Source: Acidobacteriota bacterium (lineage in GTDB: Bacteria > Acidobacteriota > Vicinamibacteria > Vicinamibacterales > JACQTH01). From it: DNA of 7,119 nucleotides. The DNA is taken from NCBI GenBank assembly GCA_016210935.1, contig JACQTH010000145.1, positions 1 to 7,119 on the forward strand, read 5' to 3'. The first letter of the stretch is position 1; the number at the start of each line of letters is the position of its first letter. The notes beneath the pieces are model-generated. The model did no database searches and had not been told where the DNA came from. It was given only the letters and a program-made list of their open reading frames with translations. A program made the translations under genes and the position numbers. Shown here one piece after another: positions 1 to 5,834 of the stretch.

Positions 1-747
1 CGTCAGAATCGCCACCGGGTTCGCGCCCAGCGCGATGTAGACCGCCATGACCCCGCCGGAAATCGTCGCGAGTCCGCCCACCATCAACGCCAGCAGTTCC
101 GATCGCGTCATCTGAGGGACGTAGGGTTTGACGATGATTGGCGCTTCGGTCTGCCCCATGAAGACATTCGCGGCGGCCGAGAGCGTCTCGGCGCCGCTCG
201 TCTGCAGCAGATGCATCATCACCCGCGCCATCATCTTGACGATGAACTGCAGGATCCCGAAGTAGTACAGGACCGTGAAGAACGAGGAGATGAAGATGAC
301 GGTCGGGAGCGCCGTGAAGGCGAAGACGAACCCGCCCGGAAAGACCTTCGCCATCGCCGCCGGGTCGGCGAGCCCCCCGAACACGAAGCGCGAGCCCGCG
401 TCGGTGAACTGCAGGAATCGGCCGACGCCCTGCCCGACGGCGCTGAAGAACACGTACCCCGGTCTGACGCCACCCACTTCGAACTTGAGGATGAACAACG
501 CCAGCGCGAGCTGCAGTGCCATGCCGCCGGCAATCGTGCGCCAGTTGACCGCACGCAGGTTCATCGAGAACGAGGCGGCGAACGAGATGAAGGCCAGCAC
601 CCCGATGGCGCCGACCCCGCGCGGGCCGATGATGTTGCGCAGCAGGAACGCGATGAGCGCGAAGCAGAGCGCCAGGCCCAGCGCCGCGAATCGCAGCGAC
701 CGATCGGATCGGGTCCTGCCGGGAGCAGGGGTCGTGGGAAACGTCAT
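1..747 (-). CDS. Concentrative nucleoside transporter (CNT/NupC family), 3' part missing
   Basis: This is an inner-membrane symporter predicted to take up nucleosides with H+ or Na+. The 249 residues seen are the N-terminal part; the rest lies beyond the left edge. Visible are hydrophobic segments near residues 19-36, 46-63, 69-89 and 143-175. The CNT signature then follows: an SGAE segment, then NVFMGQTEAPIIVKPY with the QTE triplet at 199-201, the nucleoside-binding element in the family, and then TRSELLALMVGG and a glycine-rich GGLATISGG helix. The ATG at 745-747 is the only plausible start close to the preceding stop; no good Shine-Dalgarno sequence is visible. It begins 13 bases after the phosphorylase gene on the same strand, so the two are very likely cotranscribed as a salvage operon. 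Family assignment is firm. Substrate range and coupling ion cannot be read from this fragment. Confidence 0.93.
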   Translation of the reverse strand, partial: MTFPTTPAPGRTRSDRSLRFAALGLALCFALIAFLLRNIIGPRGVGAIGVLAFISFAASFSMNLRAVNWRTIAGGMALQLALALFILKFEVGGVRPGYVFFSAVGQGVGRFLQFTDAGSRFVFGGLADPAAMAKVFPGGFVFAFTALPTVIFISSFFTVLYYFGILQFIVKMMARVMMHLLQTSGAETLSAAANVFMGQTEAPIIVKPYVPQMTRSELLALMVGGLATISGGVMAVYIALGANPVAILT

Positions 748-760
748 GCGAAGGCGGATG

Positions 761-2071
761 TTACTCGAATCCGATCGTTTCCAACACCAGCGGACGTGCC
801 ACAGGCGCTTCGCCGCCAATCACGATCGCCTGCTCCAGGAGCGCCAGCGCGGCGTCGAGCCGATCCGCATCGCGGTAATGGACCTCGATCAGCGGATGAC
901 CCTTCTGCACGCGATCGCCGAGCCGCACCTCGACCAGAAGGCCCACCGACGCGTCGATGGTCTCATCCACCGTGGCGCGTCCCGCTCCGAGCGTCATCGA
1001 GGCCCGGCCGATCAGCCCCGCATCCAGCCGCATCACCACACCATCGGCTGACGCGTGCAGCACGCGCCGGTGCGGCGCCGACGGCAGCCGGCGGTAGTCG
1101 TCCAGGATTGTGGGATCGCCGCCCTGGCGCGTAATGATCGCGCGCAGCTTCTCGAGGCCGGCGCCCGACGTCAGCGCGCGCTGGACCTGCCGTTCCGCAG
1201 CGTCACTCGAGTCGGTGACGCCGGCCAGGACGACCAGGCGTGTCGCGAGCAACACGCACAGGCGTTCGAGATCTTTGGGTCCGCGTCCCTTCAACGTCTC
1301 GACGCATTCGACGATCTCCAGCGCATTTCCCACCGCGCGCCCACGCGGCGTGTCCATCGTGGTGAGAATCGCCTCCGTCCGGACACCCGCCTGGCGGCCG
1401 ATGGTCACCATCGTTTGCGCCAGGACGCGCGCCTCGTCTTCATGCTTCATGAAGGCGCCGCGCCCGGTCGTCACGTCGAGCACCAGACCGTCGATCCCTT
1501 CCGCGATCTTCTTGCTCATGATCGACGCCGTGATGAGCGGCAGGCTCTCGATGGTGGCGGTGACATCGCGCAGCGCATACAGCGTCTTGTCCGCCGGCGC
1601 AATCTCCGACGTCTGACCGATGAGCGCGCACCCGACCTCCTTCAGGGCGGCCTTGTACTCGTCGAACGACAAGGCGATGCGAAACCCGGGGATCGATTCG
1701 AGCTTGTCCAGCGTGCCGCCGGTGTGGCCCAGGCCGCGGCCCGACATCATCGGCACGATCGCGCCGCACGCGGCGGCGAGCGGCGCGAGCACGATCGAGG
1801 TCTTGTCGCCCACACCGCCCGTGCTGTGTTTGTCGACTTTGCGGCCGGAAATGTCCGAAAGGTCGGCGCGAATGCCGGACCGCACCATCGCATCGGTGAG
1901 CGCCGCCGTCTCCTCCGCGTTCATCCCACGAATCACGATGGCCATCAGGAGCGCCGACGCCTGGTAATCCGGAATCGCCCCGGTGGTGAGGCCCGCGACG
2001 AACCATTCGATCTCGCCGCGACTCAGCGCCAGGCCGTCACGTTTCTTCTTGATGATGTCGACTGCGAGCAT
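761..2071 (-). CDS. deoA: Thymidine / pyrimidine-nucleoside phosphorylase
   Basis: This cytosolic enzyme of nucleoside salvage splits thymidine, deoxyuridine or uridine with phosphate into base and (deoxy)ribose-1-phosphate. Its 436 residues match the usual length (about 433-440), and the start MLAVDIIKKKRDG is typical; no other start lies between this ATG and the upstream in-frame stop. The family signature is complete: phosphate-binding KHSTGGVGDK at 81-90, MSGRGLGHTGGTLDKLE at 109-125, and the base-binding residues R168, S183 and K187 in LRDVTATIESLPLITASIMSKK. Residues about 345-410 form the C-terminal alpha/beta domain of this family. Residue 108 is methionine, as in E. coli thymidine phosphorylase; Bacillus-type pyrimidine-nucleoside phosphorylases have lysine there, as I recall. 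That leans towards thymidine phosphorylase, although the residue numbering matches the Bacillus type. It is the first gene of an operon with the CNT transporter. No strong ribosome-binding site is visible. Confidence 0.95.
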   Translation of the reverse strand: MLAVDIIKKKRDGLALSRGEIEWFVAGLTTGAIPDYQASALLMAIVIRGMNAEETAALTDAMVRSGIRADLSDISGRKVDKHSTGGVGDKTSIVLAPLAAACGAIVPMMSGRGLGHTGGTLDKLESIPGFRIALSFDEYKAALKEVGCALIGQTSEIAPADKTLYALRDVTATIESLPLITASIMSKKIAEGIDGLVLDVTTGRGAFMKHEDEARVLAQTMVTIGRQAGVRTEAILTTMDTPRGRAVGNALEIVECVETLKGRGPKDLERLCVLLATRLVVLAGVTDSSDAAERQVQRALTSGAGLEKLRAIITRQGGDPTILDDYRRLPSAPHRRVLHASADGVVMRLDAGLIGRASMTLGAGRATVDETIDASVGLLVEVRLGDRVQKGHPLIEVHYRDADRLDAALALLEQAIVIGGEAPVARPLVLETIGFE

Positions 2072-2146
2072 GCGGCAGGTGGCAGACCGGTCGGACCCTG
2101 TAAACTGTTAAGTGCCAACTATATCCTGGCAACCTTGCCACGCTGA
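2072..2146. promoter_or_regulatory. Divergent intergenic region, presumed promoters for both directions
   Basis: These 75 bases separate deoA (leftward) from the HEAT-repeat gene (rightward), so both transcripts should start in or near here. The stretch 2100-2127 is more AT-rich than its surroundings. A weak -10-like TATCCT (2122-2127) could serve the rightward gene, with a 5' leader of only about a dozen bases. For the leftward gene only poor matches exist (TTGCCA, then TAACAG after 16 bases on the minus strand). No good -35 element is evident on either strand. That promoters exist here follows from the gene layout; the exact boxes are guesses. Confidence 0.4.
2127..2140. promoter_or_regulatory. 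Perfect inverted repeat, possible operator
   Basis: TGGCAA-CC-TTGCCA is a perfect 6-bp dyad with a 2-base centre. It ends 6 bases before the ATG of the HEAT-repeat gene and directly follows the -10-like TATCCT. The position would suit a repressor site covering the transcription start. As RNA it could form only a short hairpin just before the start codon, where no Shine-Dalgarno sequence is present. A single dyad of this size can arise by chance, so the call is tentative. Confidence 0.3.
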
Positions 2147-4354
2147 ATGTCCGAAGCCGTCACTCTTTCGCCGGAGCTGACTCACAGTCTGGCCGTGCTG
2201 TCGCGGGCGTGTCTGACGGCAGAGCGCAACTGGCGCCTGTACCCGCGCTCGCATCCGGCCGTGCGCGCCTCGTTCGAGCGGCTGCACAAGACCCTCGCCG
2301 AAACGATTCCGGCCTTTCCATTCGCCATCGGGGTTGCCGGCGACACGCTGATGGTGGACGGGGCCGCGCCGGCGGGAGCCGACCCGGCGATCACCGAGCT
2401 GGCGACCCTCCTGCACGAGCACGACATCCTGCATCTGACGTTCGTGCTGGCGCCTCCGCCCGCTGCCCTGGAGAGCCTGCTCGAGCTGTTGAAGAACGAC
2501 CCGGAACAGGTCCGCGCGTCCGGCGGGCCGGCCAAGGTCTGGGTCTCGACGCGTCACAAGTCGATCAGCATTCAACAGATCGACTACGAGAAGCTGCTGG
2601 CGGATCGCGAGGTCCTGAAGCCGGTCGGCAGGCGGGATCAGTTGTGGCGCTCGATCGTGCAATCGCTCGACAGCAGCAGCGGCGTGCTCGACGCAGCCGC
2701 GCAGAAGCGATTGCTGGAAATCGCCGGGGACGCCGCGGAGATCACAGCGCTGGCGCGCGAGGTGACCGCGTCGCGCGTGACCGCGGGCGGCGCGCCGATG
2801 ATCACGGCGCAGGCCGCGATCGTTCTGGCCACCTTTCGTCAGATCCTCAGCGTCGTCGGGGTCCTGACCCCCGATCGGCGGCAGGAAGTCCTGGCCAACC
2901 TGGCCGAGGCGTCCAGCGATCTGGACACGGGCGTCGCCCTGCGGCTGTTTACGGGCGAGTGTGAGGGCGAAGACGCCGGCATCGTCGCGGGCGTCCTGGC
3001 GGCGTTCGATGACACCAGCACGGCGCGTCTGCTGGCGGGCGCGCTCAGCCGCGATCGACAGGCGTCGAGCCGGCTCGCGGAAGTGCTGCACACGATCGCG
3101 CCCGATTCCGCCCGGAAGAAGCGCGTCCTCGGCTTCACACGCGCGCTGCTGGCGGAAACCGACTTCGGCGGCGACGCCGGCTTCGGCAGCCTCTGGTCAT
3201 CCGTCGAGGAGCTGATGCTGCGGTACGAAGAAAAGGAGTTTGTGTCCGAGGATTACCGCGAATCGCTCGATCAGGCGCCCGCGCGGGCCGAGGCCATGGC
3301 CGATCGTGAGCGGCCGGTCGAGCTGGGGGGCTGGCTGGATTCGGTGAACGAAGACAGCGTCCGGCGGCTGTCGGTGATCCTGCTGGTCGATCTGCTGAAG
3401 CTCGAACGCCATCCGGGATCCGCCGAGACGCTCGCGAACGACATGGTCGAAGTGGCGGAAGACCTGCTGGCCGCCGGCGATTTTCACAACGCCGCCGCCC
3501 TCGCGCGCGCGCTGGCCACGTCGGCGGCGGCGAGAACTCCCGCGCAGGACGCCGGACGCGCCGCGCTCGATCGTCTCGTCCGCTCCGACGCCACGAAGGG
3601 GTTGCTGTCGCTGATGGCGGATCTCGATGAAACACAGCTCCTGGCCCTGCGTGAGTTCTGCGACGCCGCCGGGCCGTTGTGCACCACCTTCCTCCGAACG
3701 GCGCTCTACGATGAGGGCTACACCCCCGCACGCCGCCGGGCGACCGAGATCATCGTCGGCTACGGCGAGCAGGCCATTCAGTACCTGACGCCGCTCGTGG
3801 GTGACGAGCGCTGGTTCGTTCAGCGCAACGCAGTCGAGCTGCTGGGGCATATCGGGGGACGAGACAACGTCAGACTGCTCCAGCCGCTGTTGCGGCGCGG
3901 TGATCCCCGCATCCTGCCCCAGGTTGTCGCGACGCTGCTGTCGGCCGACGACCCCGGGGCCGCGCGCACGCTGCAGGCTGCGATGCGTGGGGCGGGCGGC
4001 GGCTACCGCGACGCGCTTCTGCGGGCGCTCGTCTCCCAGCAGGACGCGCGCATCGTGCCGTACCTCGCGCAGACGCTGAGCGACGTCGATGCGCTCGGTC
4101 AGGATCATGCGCTGGCGATCGAGGCGGTGACGGCGCTCGGACGGCTCGGCGACGATCGCGCCGTGCCCACCCTCGCGGCGCTCCTGGCGCAGCGGCGCTG
4201 GTTTGCCTGGAGAAAGACCGCCGCCTTGCGCCGGGCCGCGCTGGCCGCACTCCTGAAGATCGGATCGGCCGCCGCGCAAGCGGCGCTCCAATCGGCGTCC
4301 GAACGAGGCGATCGGGCCCTGAGAAGGCTGGTACGCCATGCGGCGCGAGTCTGA
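2147..4354 (+). CDS. Large helical protein with C-terminal HEAT repeats and shared N-terminal module
   Basis: No specific function is known to me; it looks like a cytoplasmic scaffold, with no signal peptide or membrane segment. Residues about 10-151 form a module with LYPRSHP (31-37), a GDTLMVDG strand pair (65-72), the helix TELATLLHE (83-91) and a closing IDYEKLL (145-151). Residues about 152-535 are predicted mostly helical and include FVSEDY (365-370). Residues about 539-735 are HEAT-type helical repeats, for example ERWFVQRNAVELLGHIG, AVTALGRLGDDRAVPTLAALL and RRAALAALLKIG. The ATG directly follows an in-frame TGA (2144-2146), so it is the earliest possible start. No Shine-Dalgarno sequence precedes it. 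The end overlaps the HD-GYP gene by 17 bases. The first roughly 430 residues are collinear with the gene starting at 5835. A role in c-di-GMP signalling is inferred from context only. Confidence 0.85.
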   Translation: MSEAVTLSPELTHSLAVLSRACLTAERNWRLYPRSHPAVRASFERLHKTLAETIPAFPFAIGVAGDTLMVDGAAPAGADPAITELATLLHEHDILHLTFVLAPPPAALESLLELLKNDPEQVRASGGPAKVWVSTRHKSISIQQIDYEKLLADREVLKPVGRRDQLWRSIVQSLDSSSGVLDAAAQKRLLEIAGDAAEITALAREVTASRVTAGGAPMITAQAAIVLATFRQILSVVGVLTPDRRQEVLANLAEASSDLDTGVALRLFTGECEGEDAGIVAGVLAAFDDTSTARLLAGALSRDRQASSRLAEVLHTIAPDSARKKRVLGFTRALLAETDFGGDAGFGSLWSSVEELMLRYEEKEFVSEDYRESLDQAPARAEAMADRERPVELGGWLDSVNEDSVRRLSVILLVDLLKLERHPGSAETLANDMVEVAEDLLAAGDFHNAAALARALATSAAARTPAQDAGRAALDRLVRSDATKGLLSLMADLDETQLLALREFCDAAGPLCTTFLRTALYDEGYTPARRRATEIIVGYGEQAIQYLTPLVGDERWFVQRNAVELLGHIGGRDNVRLLQPLLRRGDPRILPQVVATLLSADDPGAARTLQAAMRGAGGGYRDALLRALVSQQDARIVPYLAQTLSDVDALGQDHALAIEAVTALGRLGDDRAVPTLAALLAQRRWFAWRKTAALRRAALAALLKIGSAAAQAALQSASERGDRALRRLVRHAARV
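4322..4327 (+). promoter_or_regulatory. Ribosome-binding site of the HD-GYP gene, inside the upstream gene
   Basis: AGAAGG lies 10 bases before the ATG at 4338, a slightly long spacing. The in-frame stop at 4320-4322 and the absence of ATG, GTG or TTG between it and 4338 make this ATG the first possible start. The site therefore supports translation beginning within the end of the preceding gene. Confidence 0.5.
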
Positions 4355-5702
4355 ACAACGCGAGAAGCTCGTTCGGCAGCTGGCCGCCGCGGTGCGCGGG
4401 GCGTCGCTCTATTCGATCACGCATCCGGTCGTCATGCGCGCGCTCGAGGGATTCACGGGCTCCGCCCTGGCGCTGCTGCAGCGCGGGCCCAAAGTCGCGA
4501 TCGGATGCATCGGCGACGATCTCGTGGTGGACGGAACGAAGCTGATGTTGAAGACCGGAGCATCACTGGGCGGCTTCGTCCGCGCCCTGCGGGATCAGGA
4601 GATAGAAAAGATCACGCTCGAAACGGGCGCGACGGCGGCGGACCTCAAGGGGCTGGTCGAAGCGCTCGCGGGCGCGAAGCCGGGACTGGTGTCCGTCAGT
4701 GATTGGCTGCGGACGCGGGGCGTGCGCCACGTCGCCATCGGCAAGGTGGCCGTCGAAGACGACCCGGCCGAGACGACGGGAATTGCGGCGGCGCTGAAGG
4801 TCTATCGATCGGCCACGACGATTGCCGACACGCTGTGGCAGATGACGAAGGCCGGCGAACAGCCGGACCCGACGCCGGCCCGAAAGCTGATCGAAATGCT
4901 CACCCGGATGGTGACGAAGGATCGCACGAGCCTGATGGCCCTGACGGCGCTGAAGAAACAGGACACCTACACCTTCACTCACATGGTGAACGTGGCGGTA
5001 CTGACCATCGCACAGGCGCGATCGCTCAACCTGTCGCCGTCGCTGACGCGCGAGTTCGGGCTCGCGGCCCTGATGCACGACATCGGCAAGATCAACACGC
5101 CGCCCGAAATCCTCAACAAGCCGGACAAGCTGACCAAGGAAGAGTTCGAGGTGATGAAGCGCCACGTCGTCGACGGCGCGAGCATTCTGCGGCGGACCCC
5201 CGATATGCCCGCGCTTGCACCGATTGTCGCGTTTGAGCATCACCTGCGGCTGGATCGGACCGGTTATCCTGAGAACATCGTCGATCGCGAGCTCAACCTC
5301 TGCACGCTGGTGGCCACCGTGGCGGACGTGTTCGACGCGCTGCGCAGCAAACGCGCCTACCGCGAAGGCCTGGCGTCCGCGCGCGTGCGCGCCATCATGT
5401 CGGAGCCGACGGGCACGTTTCATCCCACGCTGCTGCGGCGGTTCATCAACATCGTCGGGATGTACCCTTCAGGCTCCCTCGTGGTGCTGAATACGGATGA
5501 AATCGGTGTCGTCACGCACGAGCATCCCGCGGATCCGTTCCGCCCGCAGGTGCGGGTGGCCTTCAGTCCGCACGGGGAGCGACTCCCCGAGACGCGCCTG
5601 GTCAACACGTGGGAGCGCAACGATCGCGGCGACTATCCGTACGCGGTGGTCGAGAGCGTCGATCCGGCCATGCTGCAGGTGGATCCGTTGACGTTGTTGT
5701 AA
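4338..5702 (+). CDS. HD-GYP domain protein, predicted cyclic-di-GMP phosphodiesterase
   Basis: HD-GYP enzymes hydrolyse cyclic di-GMP and so lower the level of this second messenger. The 454 residues show no membrane segment, so it is probably cytosolic. Residues about 8-135 form the module shared with both flanking large proteins: LYSITHP at 24-30, then GDDLVVDG. A helical linker leads to the HD-GYP domain at about 200-380: H215 in YTFTHMVNV, H247-D248 in LMHDIGK, H276 in MKRH, H301-H302, GYP at 309-311 and D330/D333 in VADVFDALRSKRAYREG. Residues about 390-454 are a small C-terminal tail. There are two departures from the common HHExxDGxGYP motif: leucine replaces E and arginine replaces G (HHLRLDRTGYP). 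The glutamate four residues before the first histidine, used by three-metal members, is Y211 here, so a two-metal centre is more likely. The gene overlaps its upstream neighbour by 17 bases, which suggests coupled translation. Activity is inferred, not shown. Confidence 0.93.
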   Translation: MRRESEQREKLVRQLAAAVRGASLYSITHPVVMRALEGFTGSALALLQRGPKVAIGCIGDDLVVDGTKLMLKTGASLGGFVRALRDQEIEKITLETGATAADLKGLVEALAGAKPGLVSVSDWLRTRGVRHVAIGKVAVEDDPAETTGIAAALKVYRSATTIADTLWQMTKAGEQPDPTPARKLIEMLTRMVTKDRTSLMALTALKKQDTYTFTHMVNVAVLTIAQARSLNLSPSLTREFGLAALMHDIGKINTPPEILNKPDKLTKEEFEVMKRHVVDGASILRRTPDMPALAPIVAFEHHLRLDRTGYPENIVDRELNLCTLVATVADVFDALRSKRAYREGLASARVRAIMSEPTGTFHPTLLRRFINIVGMYPSGSLVVLNTDEIGVVTHEHPADPFRPQVRVAFSPHGERLPETRLVNTWERNDRGDYPYAVVESVDPAMLQVDPLTLL

Positions 5703-5730
5703 GCCTTCCGCCTAAAGGCGGAAGCCACGA
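5703..5730 (-). repeat. Palindromic repeat element, copy 1 (reverse orientation)
   Basis: A perfect 8-bp stem, CTTCCGCC (5705-5712) and GGCGGAAG (5717-5724), encloses a TAAA loop and begins 3 bases after the HD-GYP stop codon. The right flank GGAAGCCACGA (5720-5730) is the exact reverse complement of the left flank of the next two copies (5744-5754 and 5788-5798), so this copy points the other way. There is no T-tract after the stem, so it is not a classic intrinsic terminator, although it could protect the 3' end of the mRNA. Confidence 0.8.
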
Positions 5731-5740
5731 GGGAATGGCG

Positions 5741-5774
5741 TCTTCGTGGCTTCCGGCGTTAGCCGGAAGATCCG
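5741..5774 (+). repeat. Palindromic repeat element, copy 2
   Basis: This 34-base unit starts TCTTCGTGG and contains a perfect 8-bp stem, CTTCCGGC (5750-5757) and GCCGGAAG (5762-5769), with a GTTA loop, then ATCCG. It matches copy 3 at 32 of 34 positions; both differences lie in the loop. The 10 bases between the copies (GCTTTAGCCC) resemble the remnant of a further half-unit. Confidence 0.85.
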
Positions 5775-5784
5775 GCTTTAGCCC

Positions 5785-5818
5785 TCTTCGTGGCTTCCGG
5801 CTTCAGCCGGAAGATCCG
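5785..5818 (+). repeat. Palindromic repeat element, copy 3
   Basis: This is a second direct copy of the 34-base unit, 44 bases after copy 2, with stem CTTCCGGC (5794-5801) and GCCGGAAG (5806-5813) and a TTCA loop. The only changes from copy 2 are in the loop. It ends 16 bases before the start codon of the next gene, so any promoter for that gene would have to lie within the repeats or further upstream. Confidence 0.85.
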
Positions 5819-5834
5819 TTGTCGGTGATCGGTA

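Noticed and set aside
699..780. Repeated GATCGG/CGATCG-like words near the transporter start
   Set aside because: The same word recurs throughout the coding regions of the window and looks like codon and composition bias rather than a local signal.
211..1134. Plus-strand open frames over the transporter and phosphorylase end
   Set aside because: They cross two well-recognised minus-strand genes and have extreme Arg/Glu/His composition, so they are shadows.
2085..2092. GACCGGTC palindrome between the divergent genes
   Set aside because: An 8-base palindrome in high-GC DNA is common by chance, and no second copy or promoter context supports it.
2108..3091. Long antisense open frame (327 codons, minus strand)
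   Set aside because: It overlaps the N-terminal half of the HEAT-repeat gene, is Arg/Gln-rich without motifs, and is a composition-driven shadow; the plus-strand frame has a clear paralogue.
3197..4339. Long antisense open frame (380 codons, minus strand)
   Set aside because: It lies fully opposite the HEAT-repeat gene, is rich in Arg and Gln with no recognisable domain, and is the expected shadow of a high-GC coding strand.
4563..5423. Antisense open frame opposite the HD-GYP gene
   Set aside because: The plus strand encodes an unambiguous HD-GYP domain here; the antisense product has no features of a real protein.
5703..5818. Possible CRISPR array or intrinsic terminator
   Set aside because: There are only two direct copies with a 10-base gap and no spacer-sized unique sequence, so it is not CRISPR; none of the stems is followed by a T-run, so it is not a classic terminator.
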